From assembly GCF_900104765.1 (NCBI RefSeq), contig NZ_LT629737.1, forward strand, positions 620,001-684,000: a stretch of 64,000 nucleotides of DNA, read 5' to 3'. This DNA is from Gillisia sp. Hel1_33_143. Lineage in GTDB: Bacteria > Bacteroidota > Bacteroidia > Flavobacteriales > Flavobacteriaceae. The notes beneath the pieces were generated by a model. The model saw only the letters and a list, made by a program, of their open reading frames with translations. It was not told the DNA's origin and ran no database searches. Within the stretch, counting starts at the first letter, position 1, and each line of letters starts with the position of its first letter. Made by a program: the position numbers and the translations under genes. Shown in pieces: positions 18,844 through 27,985 of this stretch.

Positions 18844-18871
18844 TTTGTAAAGATAACAAAATGCGCTGCTT
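18827..18871 (-). terminator. Perfect 16-bp hairpin with T8 tail covering the TPR gene start codon
   Basis: Arms 18833-18848 and 18856-18871 are exact inverted repeats separated by a 7-base loop. On the minus strand the second arm contains the ATG of the TPR gene and runs into eight T residues, the form of an intrinsic terminator. It probably ends transcription from serS, and would also hide the start codon of the downstream gene. Confidence 0.75.
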
Positions 18872-18948
18872 GCTTAATTTATTGAAAGGTTAAATAACAT
18901 CTCGATTCTAGATAACACACCTAGAACCGTGATCCATAGATTCTGTCC

Positions 18949-18968
18949 CCCTGAGCGGAGTCGAAGGG
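18949..18968. repeat. Short Bacteroidota intergenic repeat (CCCTGAGCGGAGTCGAAGGG type)
   Basis: A 20-bp GC-rich sequence in an AT-rich gap just after serS. It matches a motif I know as recurrent between genes in many Bacteroidota genomes. The ends CCCT and AGGG are complementary. Only this copy is seen in the window. Confidence 0.55.
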
Positions 18969-18976
18969 TAAAAAAC

Positions 18977-20248
18977 TTAATCTATAATATCGAAACCTGT
19001 GTAAGGCACCAAAGCTTCCGGAATTTTGATTCCGTCTGCGGTTTGATAATTCTCCAAGATCCCGGCTAATACTCTTGGCAATGCAAGCGCACTCCCATTA
19101 AGCGTATGTAATAATTGCTTATTACCATCTTTATCTTTGTATCTCAATTTCAACCTGTTGGTTTGAAAGGTTTCAAAATTAGAAACAGAACTAATTTCTA
19201 ACCACCTGTCTTGCGCTGTAGAAAATACTTCAAAATCATACGTAAGGGAAGAAGTAAATCCAAGATCGCCTCCACATAATTTTAAAATTCTATAAGGCAA
19301 CTTTAGATCTTCCAAAAGTCCTTTTACATGGTCTACCATAGTATCTAAAGCCGCAAAAGAATTTTCGGGCTTTTCCACTCGCACCAATTCTACTTTATCA
19401 AACTGATGTAAACGGTTCAAGCCACGTACATGTGCACCGTAAGATCCTGCTTCTCTTCTAAAACAAGGTGTATATCCTGTACAAGCTAATGGCAAGTCAT
19501 TTTCAGATAACATCTCATCTCTAAACATATTGGTAAGCGGCACTTCTGCTGTAGGGATCAAATAAAGATCATCTTCCGTAACATGATACATTTGTCCTTC
19601 TTTATCTGGCAATTGCCCGGTTCCATATCCTGATGCTTCATTAACCATAAGCGGCAACTGATATTCTTTATATCCAGAATCTGCTGCTTTATCTAGAAAA
19701 TAAGAAATAAGTGCTCGCTGTAAACGTGCACCTTTTCCTTTATAAATAGGGAATCCTGCCCCGGTAACTTTATTACCAAGTTCAAAATCTATAATATCAT
19801 ATTTTTTCGCAAGTTCCCAGTGAGGTTGGGATCCTTCTGCCAACACAGGAATATCTCCAGCTTTAAATATCTCTTCATTATCATCTTCTGAAACTCCCGC
19901 AGGCACAGAATCATGAGGAATGTTAGGAATGGTATATAGTAATTTCTCTAATTGCTTTACAGCATCACCCAGTTCATCAGAATGACTTTTGGAAGCTTCT
20001 TTTAGTTGAGCAGATTTTTGCTTAAGCAAATTCGCTTTTTGATGCTCTCCTGTTTTAAACAGCAAACCTATCTCTTTTGAAAGCTGATTTGCTTCGGCCA
20101 AAGTTTCGTCTAATTTTGTTTGGGACGAGCGTCGAGTTTCATCAAGTTTTAAAACATCGTTGAAGATGCTTTCTGCTTCAAAATTTCTCTTTTTCAAGGC
20201 TTGAATGTACGCCTCTTTATGCGCTCTAATATTGCTTACTTGTAACAT
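18977..20248 (-). CDS. serS: Seryl-tRNA synthetase
   Basis: A 423-residue class II synthetase that charges tRNA-Ser. The N-terminal coiled-coil arm that holds the tRNA is at about 30-105; motif 2 appears as CFRREAGSYGAH and motif 3 as ALPRVLAGILENYQ near the C-terminus. Length and start are normal. Confidence 0.97.
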   Translation of the reverse strand: MLQVSNIRAHKEAYIQALKKRNFEAESIFNDVLKLDETRRSSQTKLDETLAEANQLSKEIGLLFKTGEHQKANLLKQKSAQLKEASKSHSDELGDAVKQLEKLLYTIPNIPHDSVPAGVSEDDNEEIFKAGDIPVLAEGSQPHWELAKKYDIIDFELGNKVTGAGFPIYKGKGARLQRALISYFLDKAADSGYKEYQLPLMVNEASGYGTGQLPDKEGQMYHVTEDDLYLIPTAEVPLTNMFRDEMLSENDLPLACTGYTPCFRREAGSYGAHVRGLNRLHQFDKVELVRVEKPENSFAALDTMVDHVKGLLEDLKLPYRILKLCGGDLGFTSSLTYDFEVFSTAQDRWLEISSVSNFETFQTNRLKLRYKDKDGNKQLLHTLNGSALALPRVLAGILENYQTADGIKIPEALVPYTGFDIID

Positions 20249-20301
20249 AAGGCCGTTAAATTTTTAATAAGCAGCAAATGTAACAAAAGCCAATAAAAGT
20301 A

Positions 20302-21621
20302 TCATTCAAATTGCGAAGGTAAAATCCAATCATTGTGTTTGAAATGATACCATGGCTCGTTGGCAAGATCTACTTTAGGGTCTGTAAATGGATGGTAGCC
20401 TTGCCCATTCACACTAACCCTTGCATCTGCAAACACCTGTACATCTTTGCCCTTTTTAGCATATTCTCGCTTTAAGCGTTGCGCAAACTGCCAAATAAGA
20501 TCTGGCTTAGAGTTTATAGCTCTGTTTTGTTTGGGAGTTAAATAATCTGTCTTTTGAACGATTATAGTATCTCGTGTTCCTCTTTCTACCACCTTAAAAG
20601 TACTACGGCCAGACTTTGCTCGTAGCATCATTCTCCAGCTCAATCTGTGTCCTTCCTCCGTCCAGAGCACATCATCTTTAAAAAACCAGTGTCTTAATGG
20701 TAAACCTATTTGAAGTATGAACCAAATTCCAAGAACTACTACAATTAGATTCCTATATGCAGGAACTTTGATTTCATTACCCGTATAAAATTTCTTCTTT
20801 CCACGTAAAATGTTCTTATTGATCTTTTCTGAAGAGAAAAAGAAAAGCGCAAAGGCTAATGATAAGTATGGAAATATACCAATATGAAAAATAAAGCTAT
20901 TAAAGAGATGAAAAAAGATTGCAGCAATAAATGCAGGAATTCTAGTTTTCCTATTTAAGAACAATGGAATGGTAGTAAGATCAAATAAAAACCCAAACCA
21001 AGCCATTGTTGTATGGACCCATTTCTCCTGCAGAAATTCTCCAACCATCCAATAATGTTGTTTGGACCTAAGAAGGATATTAAAGAAAGAGCCATCAAAC
21101 CAACCTAGGTATAACTTTGCCACAGAGGCATACGTATATACAATCCATAATTGCAGAACAATTACCAACCAAACCCAACGAGGCATTGAGATAGCTCTTA
21201 ACTTTGGGTTTTTCCACGCATCTATAGAAGCATATCTATTTGCAGGTAAAAAAGTCATAATAATCCCTAAGAGCATCAGCAAATAGTAATGATTATTATA
21301 TGAAGTCTTTTGCATAAGATAAACTCCAGACCACATAATTGTAAAGGCAATTATGCTAAATCTATATTTATAGCCCACCATAACAAGAAGACCAAAAAGC
21401 CCCATTATTAAGTAGTAATAGATCATTCCATCACCTGGAAGTGGCTGCAGAAATTCAAATCCAATAAAATTAAATGTTTCTTGAGGCGCTATTAAACTTC
21501 TCCGAACCCATCCCAAGGCTACATCTGAAAATGCCTGAAGCGCAAGCAATAATCCAAAAATAATACGAAATACCACCAGGGCACTATTATCAATTTGGGT
21601 AAAGAGCCACCTATTCAGCAT
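20302..21621 (-). CDS. HTTM domain (vitamin K-dependent carboxylase-like) membrane protein
   Basis: A 439-residue integral membrane protein with several hydrophobic helices in the first 270 residues, typical of the horizontally transferred transmembrane domain related to gamma-glutamyl carboxylase. Conserved-looking elements include YNNHYYLLMLL and SVAKLYLGWFDG. Bacterial members are of unknown activity. The C-terminal 130 residues are soluble. The gene's start overlaps the end of ribF by 11 bp. Confidence 0.8.
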   Translation of the reverse strand: MLNRWLFTQIDNSALVVFRIIFGLLLALQAFSDVALGWVRRSLIAPQETFNFIGFEFLQPLPGDGMIYYYLIMGLFGLLVMVGYKYRFSIIAFTIMWSGVYLMQKTSYNNHYYLLMLLGIIMTFLPANRYASIDAWKNPKLRAISMPRWVWLVIVLQLWIVYTYASVAKLYLGWFDGSFFNILLRSKQHYWMVGEFLQEKWVHTTMAWFGFLFDLTTIPLFLNRKTRIPAFIAAIFFHLFNSFIFHIGIFPYLSLAFALFFFSSEKINKNILRGKKKFYTGNEIKVPAYRNLIVVVLGIWFILQIGLPLRHWFFKDDVLWTEEGHRLSWRMMLRAKSGRSTFKVVERGTRDTIIVQKTDYLTPKQNRAINSKPDLIWQFAQRLKREYAKKGKDVQVFADARVSVNGQGYHPFTDPKVDLANEPWYHFKHNDWILPSQFE

Positions 21622-22549
21622 AGTTATCTTTAATATAAACTTTAGAGAAAGCTTCGTCTTGTCTCATTGCGAGTTTTAAAGCAGAAACCGACTCGAATTT
21701 TTTCTCATCTCGAATCCAGGATAGCATTTCTATGGTAAGCACTTTTCCATAGAGATCTTTATCTAAATTAAAGAAAAATGTTTCAATAGTTTGATGAGTT
21801 CCCCCAACAGTTGGATTGGTACCTATATTCATCATCCCATAGTAAGAATACCCATCTATAAGACAACGCACCACATACACTCCATTTTTAGGAATTAGTT
21901 TGTATTCTTCTTCTACTTTAAGATTGGCGGTAGGATAACCAAATTCTTTACCTAAACCTTTTCCTCTAACTATTTTCCCTGTGATAGCAAATGGATGCAA
22001 TAAATAATTATTGGCTTTCTCCACTCTACCTTCTAATAGTGCTTTTCTGATTTTGGTAGAACTTACAGCCACATCTTCAATATCTTCCTGCCCGATCTCC
22101 TCTACTTCAAAATCAAATTGTTTTCCGAATTCGCGAAGATCTGCAATATCTGCTGTTCTATTTCTTCCAAATCTATGGTCATACCCTATGATCACTTTTT
22201 TAGCATTGAGCTTATTTACCAAAATATCTCTCACAAATTCTAAGGCGCTTAATCTGGAGAATTGCATAGTGAAAGGGTGAATGATAAGATGATCTACCCC
22301 TGCTTTTTCTAGAAGTGCTTTACGCTCGTTTATAGTATTAATAAGTTTTAACTCACCCTCTTTTTGAAGCACCATCCTGGGGTGTGGAAAGAATGTAAGA
22401 ATAGCACTTTCCATATTATTAACTTTCGCGGTGTCTATAAGACGCCTAATTATTTTTTGATGGCCGGCGTGCACCCCGTCAAAAGTTCCTATAGTAATTA
22501 CTGTAGGTCTATCGCTTTTAAAAGCATTTGCTCCTTTATGTTCTTTCAA
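21611..22549 (-). CDS. ribF: Bifunctional riboflavin kinase / FAD synthetase
   Basis: A 312-residue enzyme making FMN and then FAD from riboflavin. The N-terminal nucleotidyltransferase domain has GTFDGVHAGHQKII (about 23-36) and GYDHRFGRNR; the C-terminal kinase domain has GKGLGKEFGYPTANL. Length is typical. It lies 8 bp from the pth stop and overlaps the HTTM gene, so it is in the same operon. Confidence 0.95.
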   Translation of the reverse strand: MKEHKGANAFKSDRPTVITIGTFDGVHAGHQKIIRRLIDTAKVNNMESAILTFFPHPRMVLQKEGELKLINTINERKALLEKAGVDHLIIHPFTMQFSRLSALEFVRDILVNKLNAKKVIIGYDHRFGRNRTADIADLREFGKQFDFEVEEIGQEDIEDVAVSSTKIRKALLEGRVEKANNYLLHPFAITGKIVRGKGLGKEFGYPTANLKVEEEYKLIPKNGVYVVRCLIDGYSYYGMMNIGTNPTVGGTHQTIETFFFNLDKDLYGKVLTIEMLSWIRDEKKFESVSALKLAMRQDEAFSKVYIKDNYAE

Positions 22550-22556
22550 GTGAGGG

Positions 22557-23186
22557 TTATTTTCCGTTAAAAGTATTCATTGTATTGTTGATGCCTGCGG
22601 TGCCAAAAGACTTAATTAATTTATGGGAAGTCTCCAACCTTTCGGGCATTTTATCTTCCTCTTCATTCGTCCAATCTCCCAGTACATAATCTACCTGATT
22701 CCCTTTTGAGAACTCGTCGCTAATTCCAAATCTAAATCTATTGTAATTACTGGTATTTAAAGTTGCCTGTATATCTTTTAACCCATTATGACCACCATCA
22801 CTACCTTTAGTCTTAACGCGAATAGCTCCAAAATTAAGGTTAAGATCGTCTGTAATTACCATTAAATTCTCTAAAGGTACTTTTTCTTTAGCAAGCCAAT
22901 AATTAACCGCTTTCCCACTAAGATTCATATAGGTACTTGGCTTTATCATGACAAAGGTTCTACCCTTAAATCTAAAAGTAGCCATATCTCCAAGTTTATC
23001 TGTAGTAAAAGTCACCTCTTCCTTCTCGGCGATATAATCTAAAATTTTAAAACCAATATTATGTCTTGTATTGTGATATTTCGAACCGATATTTCCCAGT
23101 CCAACAATCAAAAATTTTTTCATAGGATCTACTTCTTCCTGGATTTCTTTTGTGTTACCTAATAATCTTCCGAAGAAAGCCAGCAT
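22557..23186 (-). CDS. pth: Peptidyl-tRNA hydrolase
   Basis: A 209-residue enzyme releasing peptides from stalled peptidyl-tRNA. Motifs: VGLGNIGSKYHNTRHNIG, STYMNLSGKAV and GSDGGHNGLK. I choose the ATG at 23186 because the longer frame starting at 23234 runs into the rplY terminator. A core-only start at 23123 (MKKFLIVGLG) is also possible; the 21-residue extension seen here is common in Flavobacteriia. Confidence 0.9.
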   Translation of the reverse strand: MLAFFGRLLGNTKEIQEEVDPMKKFLIVGLGNIGSKYHNTRHNIGFKILDYIAEKEEVTFTTDKLGDMATFRFKGRTFVMIKPSTYMNLSGKAVNYWLAKEKVPLENLMVITDDLNLNFGAIRVKTKGSDGGHNGLKDIQATLNTSNYNRFRFGISDEFSKGNQVDYVLGDWTNEEEDKMPERLETSHKLIKSFGTAGINNTMNTFNGK

Positions 23187-23208
23187 AGTATTAAATTTTG
23201 GTAAAAAT

Positions 23209-23254
23209 AAAAAAAGCATCCCAAATCCCGACAAAATCGGAAAGGAATGCTTTT
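23209..23254 (-). terminator. Intrinsic terminator of rplY
   Basis: On the minus strand AAAAGCATTCC pairs with GGGATGCTTTT, with a smaller inner hairpin (TCCGA/TCGGGA), followed by a T-run. It lies between the rplY stop and the pth start. Confidence 0.8.
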
Positions 23255-23274
23255 AATTTTTGGTATAAAAATGT

Positions 23275-23910
23275 TTATTCTTTTACCGCAGCTACATCAT
23301 CAGTTTCAGTTGCTGGAACTTCATCTGCTGCTACTTCATCCTCATCATCTTCAAGATCCTCAGTAATATTACGAGAAGTCTTAACTTGACAGATAACAGT
23401 GTTATCTGGATGTTGAATAACATAATCTTCACTAGCTACTGCAGTTACATAAAGTTTGTTTCCAATTTTAAGTTTAGAAACATCTGCTTTAATATAATCT
23501 GGAAGTGTACCTGGAAGACCTTTAACTTTAAGGCGACGTAAGTTATAACGTAACACCCCACCATTTTTAACTCCACGAGCCACACCTTCAGTGTGAATAG
23601 GAATTTCCATAGTAATTTCTTTGTCATCATAGATTTGGTAAAAATCCATGTGTAGAATGGCATCTGTTACAGGGTGAAATTGGATGTCTTGTAAAACAGC
23701 ATCAATTTTATCTGACCCTAAATCCAGAACCACAGTATGCACATCAGGAGTGTAAACCAAGTCTTTGAAGTCAATCTCATTCGCTGCAAAGTGTAATGGT
23801 TCTCCCCCTCCGTATATAACGCAAGGCACCTGTCCAGCATTACGTAGGGCTTTAGTTGCCTTTTTCCCCACGCTTTCTCTTTTAGATCCGTTGATCGTAA
23901 GTGATTTCAT
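23275..23910 (-). CDS. rplY: 50S ribosomal protein L25 / general stress protein Ctc
   Basis: A 211-residue long-form L25 (TL5/CTC type) that binds 5S rRNA. The start is the ATG at 23910 ([13 protein letters not shown]); farther upstream codons are not family-like. The N-terminal domain has the conserved [10 protein letters not shown], and the C-terminal domain [15 protein letters not shown]. The tail is acidic ([15 protein letters not shown]), as usual in Bacteroidota. It follows prs in the same direction. Confidence 0.93.
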   Translation of the reverse strand: MKSLTINGSKRESVGKKATKALRNAGQVPCVIYGGGEPLHFAANEIDFKDLVYTPDVHTVVLDLGSDKIDAVLQDIQFHPVTDAILHMDFYQIYDDKEITMEIPIHTEGVARGVKNGGVLRYNLRRLKVKGLPGTLPDYIKADVSKLKIGNKLYVTAVASEDYVIQHPDNTVICQVKTSRNITEDLEDDEDEVAADEVPATETDDVAAVKE

Positions 23911-24019
23911 TTTTAAAAATTTTAGGCTGCAAAGGTGCGACATTTTTCGCAACTTTTAAAACCCTGATGTAAAAATATTTACGGCGATATGGCTCGCCAA
24001 ATTTTATCAACTCAATTAG

Positions 24020-24961
24020 TTACATAATAAATTTTGAACTGATAGATTTATTTTGATGCACGCGTTGCATTACATCTGCAAAAAGATTTGCACAGCTCAC
24101 CACCCTAATCTTATCACTATGTCTTTTTAATGGAATAGAATCTGTAACTATCAATTCTAATAATTGAGAATTTTCTATACGCTCATAAGCTTCTCCAGAT
24201 AGAACAGGATGCGTACAAATAGCACGAACACTTAAAGCTCCTTTTTCCATCATTACATCTGCAGCTTTGGTTAATGTTCCTGCGGTATCTACCATATCAT
24301 CTACCAGCACCACATTCTTACCGGTAACATCTCCAATAAGTTCCATGTGAGAGATCACGTTGGCTTTAGCTCGTTGTTTATAACAAATAACCACGTCGCT
24401 CTCTAAAGTTTTAGAGTACGCATACGCTCTTTTAGATCCACCCATATCTGGCGAGGCAATAGTTAAATTGTCTAAATTCAGACTTCTTAGGTACGGAAGA
24501 AATACTGTAGAAGCAAAAAGATGATCTACAGGTTTTTCAAAAAATCCTTGAATCTGGTCTGCATGAAGATCCATTGTGATAATACGTGTAGCTCCAGCTG
24601 TTTCTAAGATACTTGCAATCATTTTAGCAGCAATTGGAACTCTAGGCTTATCTTTTCTGTCCTGACGCGCCCAACCATAATAAGGAATAACTGCTGTGAT
24701 ATGCCTTGCAGATGCTCTTTTTGCTGCATCTAGCATTAAAAGCATTTCCATAAGATGGTCTGAATTTGGATTGGTAGAACCAATAATAAAAACTCTAGAT
24801 CCTCTTACAGACTCTTCAAATGAAGGCTGAAATTCACCATCACTGTAGGTTACAGTAATTACATTTCCAAGAGGAGTACCATAAGCAGCTGCAATCTTTT
24901 CTGAAAGTGCCCTACTTTGGGTACAAGTAAAAATCTTAGCTTCAGGTATTAAATCAGGCAT
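24020..24961 (-). CDS. prs: Ribose-phosphate pyrophosphokinase
   Basis: A 313-residue PRPP synthase, supplying phosphoribosyl pyrophosphate for nucleotide, histidine and tryptophan synthesis. Seen: the PRPP-binding loop VVLVDDMVDTAGTL, the ATP site RQDRKDKPRVP, and DLHADQIQGFF. Length and start are normal. Confidence 0.97.
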   Translation of the reverse strand: MPDLIPEAKIFTCTQSRALSEKIAAAYGTPLGNVITVTYSDGEFQPSFEESVRGSRVFIIGSTNPNSDHLMEMLLMLDAAKRASARHITAVIPYYGWARQDRKDKPRVPIAAKMIASILETAGATRIITMDLHADQIQGFFEKPVDHLFASTVFLPYLRSLNLDNLTIASPDMGGSKRAYAYSKTLESDVVICYKQRAKANVISHMELIGDVTGKNVVLVDDMVDTAGTLTKAADVMMEKGALSVRAICTHPVLSGEAYERIENSQLLELIVTDSIPLKRHSDKIRVVSCANLFADVMQRVHQNKSISSKFIM

Positions 24962-25210
24962 ATTGTGTTGTGTTTTGTGGATTTATACTATTTATGTTGT
25001 TGCGAAACAAATTTAGAAATTAATTTACTGGCATTGCATACCACACATCAGGAATATTAGCAGAAATTAAAAATTTATATAATACTGATTATCAATGTTT
25101 TAAATGAGTGCTGATTAAGCATTTGATTTTATAATTAAACAGGCACTACTTAATTTCAGAAAGTCTCAATAAAATTTGAAGTTTAATGTTAGACAAACAA
25201 ATAATTTTTA

Positions 25211-25218
25211 TAATTTTG
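25211..25218 (+). promoter_or_regulatory. -7 promoter box of tRNA-Leu
   Basis: TAATTTTG fits the TAnnTTTG box and ends 12 bp before the mature tRNA 5' end, the expected distance. The -33 region contains GTTAG rather than a clear TTTG. Confidence 0.55.
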
Positions 25219-25230
25219 CCGCCTGCTTAG

Positions 25231-25312
25231 GCTCGAGTGGCGGAATTGGTAGACGCGCTGGATTCAAAATCCAGTTTTTTCGGAAGTGCGGGTTCGATTC
25301 CCGCCTCGAGTA
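25231..25312 (+). tRNA. tRNA-Leu (anticodon CAA)
   Basis: An 82-nt class II tRNA. The acceptor stem is GCTCGAG with CTCGAGT, the D-arm is GGCGGAATTGGTAGACGC, the anticodon stem-loop is CTGGA-TTCAAAA-TCCAG (anticodon CAA), there is a short variable arm, and the T-arm is GCGGG-TTCGATT-CCCGC. A73 is the discriminator required for leucine. The CCA end is not encoded. Its 3' end is the integration site of the element that follows. Confidence 0.95.
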
Positions 25313-25315
25313 CTT
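25299..25315. repeat. attL: left 17-bp direct repeat of the integrated element
   Basis: The sequence TCCCGCCTCGAGTACTT, comprising the last 14 bases of tRNA-Leu plus 3 more, occurs again exactly at 59387-59403. Flanks differ on both sides. This is the pattern left by tyrosine-recombinase integration into a tRNA 3' end. Confidence 0.9.
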
Positions 25316-25335
25316 TTAACATATCAAATTAAACT

Positions 25336-25370
25336 AAAACCCCATAAACTTCACTGTTTATGGGGTTTTT
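25336..25370 (+). terminator. Terminator of tRNA-Leu supplied by the element
   Basis: AAAACCCCATAAAC, a six-base loop, then GTTTATGGGGTTTT and a further T: a perfect 14-bp stem ending in a T-run 24 bp after the tRNA. Because it lies inside the att repeats, it belongs to the element. Confidence 0.85.
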
Positions 25371-25415
25371 CATTTTTAATATATCCATTTGAGATCAATT
25401 AATCGCATCTGAAAA

Positions 25416-25459
25416 GTGTCCAATTAGGTGACCTATTTCAGATTTAAAAAGAGGTCACC
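25416..25459. promoter_or_regulatory. Possible integrase/excisionase arm sites at the left end
   Basis: GTGTCCAATT at 25416-25425 recurs at 59310-59319 near the right end. It is followed by the inverted repeat GGTGACCT (25427-25434) and AGGTCACC (25452-25459). Repeats held in common just inside both ends are what arm-type recombinase sites look like. Function is inferred. Confidence 0.4.
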
Positions 25460-25549
25460 GAATGAGCTTAAAACTATTGATATACAAAGTGTTACAAAGT
25501 TTTTGTTTAAATTATTTTATTACTTTTAAGATCATAAAAATTAGACATT

Positions 25550-26773
25550 ATGCAAGATTTACTATCAATATTGTTTTTCATTAAAAGAAATAAAGTGGAT
25601 AAAAAAGGGTTAGTCCCTATTTATATGAGAATAACTTATAGTGGAAAGCGAGCCGAAATAAGCACTATGAGAAAGATCCAGCCCCTGCGATGGTCCACGG
25701 ATGGTAATCAAGTTAAAGGAAATTCTCCTGAAGCGAAATTGATCAATAGAAATCTGGATATAATGAAAAATAAAAGTTATGATATTTTTCAAAGGCTATT
25801 AGATTCTGGAGATAATATGACATCTGAAATCATTAAGAATATTTATCTAGGGAATGATGAATTTAAAAAAGATATCATAGAAATGTTTGAAGAACATAAT
25901 TCCAGAATGAAAAAATTAGTTGGTAAGGATTATTCTTTTAGAACACTTCAAAGATACGCAACTACCAAAAAACATATTTCTTCTTTCATTTTATTTACTT
26001 TTAAAAGCAAGGATTATCCAGTTAAAAATATTGATGTTAAATTCATAAATAGTTTTATTTATTATCTAAAAACAGAATTAGATCTTTCGCATAATTCTTC
26101 ATTAAAGTATCTCTCTTACCTTAAAAAAATTGTACGTGTAGCCTATGCAAATGGATGGATAGAAAAAGATCCATTTTATAACTTTAAACTTAAACTTCAG
26201 GTAAAAGAACGCGAATTTTTATCCAAAGAAGAAATAATAACTATTATGGAAAAGCAGTTCACTATTGCACGTATTGAACACGTGAGAGATGTTTTTCTTT
26301 TTTCATGTTATACAGGACTTGCTTATAGTGATGTATTTAAACTTACCCCGAATAATATAATTATGGGAATAGACGGTAGCCAATGGATTAAAATAAAAAG
26401 GACTAAGACAAAGACGCTAAGCAGTATACCTCTACTTCCAGTTGCTGAAAAAATTATAGAAAAATATAAGTACCTAGATGACTCAACAGGAAAACTCCTA
26501 CCTGTTTATTCAAACCAAAAAATAAACAGTTATTTAAAAGAGATCGCCGATTGCTGTGAAATAAAAAAGAATTTGACATTTCATATGGCCAGACATACAT
26601 TTGCTACCACTATTACCCTATCTAATGGTGTGCCGATAGAATCAGTAAGTAAAATGCTTGGACATCGATCCCTCAAAATAACGCAACATTATGCTAAAAT
26701 CTTGGATGAGAAATTGAGTGAAGATATGAATAAACTCAGAGCACGGATGTCGTTAAAGGAAAATAACAACTAA
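25550..26773 (+). CDS. Tyrosine site-specific integrase of the element
   Basis: A 407-residue Bacteroidota-type recombinase. The N-terminal arm-binding domain starts with SILFFIKRNKVDKKGLVPIY, followed by a SAM-like core-binding domain (about 105-205) and the catalytic domain. Catalytic residues: HMARH (box II histidine and arginine), LGHRSLKITQHY with the nucleophilic tyrosine. In box I the usual arginine position reads TGLAYSDV, a substitution also found in other Bacteroidota integrases. It is not an integron integrase: the IntI-specific insertion before box II is absent. It would catalyse integration into and excision from tRNA-Leu. Confidence 0.9.
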   Translation: MQDLLSILFFIKRNKVDKKGLVPIYMRITYSGKRAEISTMRKIQPLRWSTDGNQVKGNSPEAKLINRNLDIMKNKSYDIFQRLLDSGDNMTSEIIKNIYLGNDEFKKDIIEMFEEHNSRMKKLVGKDYSFRTLQRYATTKKHISSFILFTFKSKDYPVKNIDVKFINSFIYYLKTELDLSHNSSLKYLSYLKKIVRVAYANGWIEKDPFYNFKLKLQVKEREFLSKEEIITIMEKQFTIARIEHVRDVFLFSCYTGLAYSDVFKLTPNNIIMGIDGSQWIKIKRTKTKTLSSIPLLPVAEKIIEKYKYLDDSTGKLLPVYSNQKINSYLKEIADCCEIKKNLTFHMARHTFATTITLSNGVPIESVSKMLGHRSLKITQHYAKILDEKLSEDMNKLRARMSLKENNN

Positions 26774-27254
26774 TTTACGAGTAAAAATGAATGATTCTAT
26801 TTAAATTATTAATTAAAAACCATGGTTTCCCTTATGAAAATTCATAACTATTATTAAGATTAGGAAATTTGAGCTATGAGATCTATCACAAATAATTAAA
26901 TAAATGCGCTTTACAAAGCCTTCGGAAAGGTAATTATCATTTCATATTTCAAGCATAAGCAAATCACAGTTCACCTTTTCTTCGATATATTTTCGAAATT
27001 TAAAAGCCAAAAGAATTACCATGTTTGCTTAGGTTTCCGTGACGACTCTTTTTCTTGCATTTCTAGAAATTATAAATATTTCTCGGGCTTTAATCTTTTC
27101 AATTTTAGCCAAAAAGTAAGAAACCCATCCAGTCAGATTGATCATATACAATGGTACCACTCAAAATTAAATAATAACATTTTTTTATACCTGAACCTTC
27201 TATATTATAATTAGAATATTTTAAAAATTACTTATTGCTTGATTTGCTTTATAA
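26774..27254. other. Non-coding, probably decayed sequence after the integrase
   Basis: About 480 bp of AT-rich sequence with no frame that looks like protein on either strand. I see no clear RNA structure or repeat. It leads into a transposase remnant, so it is probably degenerate mobile DNA. Confidence 0.5.
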
Positions 27255-27494
27255 TCTGGAGAAAACGAACCGATCGGAGAAATCACTCCAAGGGGACACC
27301 GTATACTCAGGGACATTCTAATAGAAGCCTCTTGGAATGCTATTGGAAATGGTCCTGCCCTTGGAGCCGCTTATTCGAGACTGGGTCATAGAATGAAACC
27401 CAACAAAGCAATTATACGCATTACCAAAAAAATAGTAAGCAGGATGAGATTCGTCCTGAATAACCAAACTAAATATGAATTGGGATATAAGTAA
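27255..27494 (+). pseudogene. IS110-family transposase, C-terminal remnant
   Basis: An 80-codon frame read from TCTGGA, beginning SGENEPIGEITPRGHRILRD and continuing through ASWNAIGNGPALGAAYSRL and MKPNKAIIRI to a stop. This matches the C-terminal transposase_20 domain of IS110-type enzymes. There is no start codon and in-frame stops lie directly upstream, so the DEDD catalytic domain is gone. Confidence 0.8.
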
Positions 27495-27868
27495 AATCAA
27501 AAAAGTAATTTATAAAACAACTATTTCAAAGTGTGACCGTTCCCGCGTCCCTGCAGCGATACCGACTGTCATTTAGTAGACTACGGCGCACTTAATTATA
27601 TAAACTAAACAAGACGATGCATCTCAATTGAGACTGTTAATAGAAGGCTGTTTTATAATATTACTATTACAGATAAAATAATAGCTAAAAACCTTGAGTT
27701 TACTTAGCCATGGAGGACATTGAATAAATTTAAAAAGATCCCTTGTTGAAAAAGGATCTTCATTCACTGTCGAAAGCCTTATTGCTGTTGAGTTGCTCTC
27801 CAGCAGAGCTCAATTCCCCTTCAGGCTAACTTGTTAAATATAGAAAAATAATTGTCTAAAACTTGGAA
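27495..27868. other. Gap between the IS110 remnant and the cassette array
   Basis: About 370 bp without a convincing gene. It includes a small hairpin, GATCC/GGATC near 27736-27760. The first cassette site is partly deleted at its left end, so a deletion seems to have occurred here. Confidence 0.45.
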
Positions 27869-27976
27869 TACAACATAGAAGGGACGCGTTCTTGTCGGCT
27901 TAGTTGGTTTTTACTTGGGATCTAAAATATCACTTTTCACTGGAATGCCCGCTATTTGCGCTTAACCGATGTTGTG
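27869..27976 (-). repeat. attC-like site 1 (left arm deleted)
   Basis: Its right part is nearly identical to sites 2 and 9 (GCCCGCTATTTGCGCTTAACCGATGTTGT), but about 24 bp of the left arm after TACAAC are missing. Its R' box is GTTGTGG, which matches the start of the adjoining cassette. Confidence 0.7.
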
Positions 27977-27985
27977 GTTAGTATT

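Noticed and set aside
23187-23234. A longer peptidyl-tRNA hydrolase
   Set aside because: The extension would start in the rplY terminator and has no family resemblance.
23976-24003. Hairpin GGCGA/TCGCC after prs as a strong terminator
   Set aside because: The stem is only 5 bp and lacks a T-run in the right place; support is too weak for a feature.
25550-26773. The integrase as an integron IntI that would drive the cassette array
   Set aside because: It is a Bacteroidota element integrase beside its tRNA target, without the IntI-specific segment, 1.1 kb from the distal end of the array and in opposite orientation.
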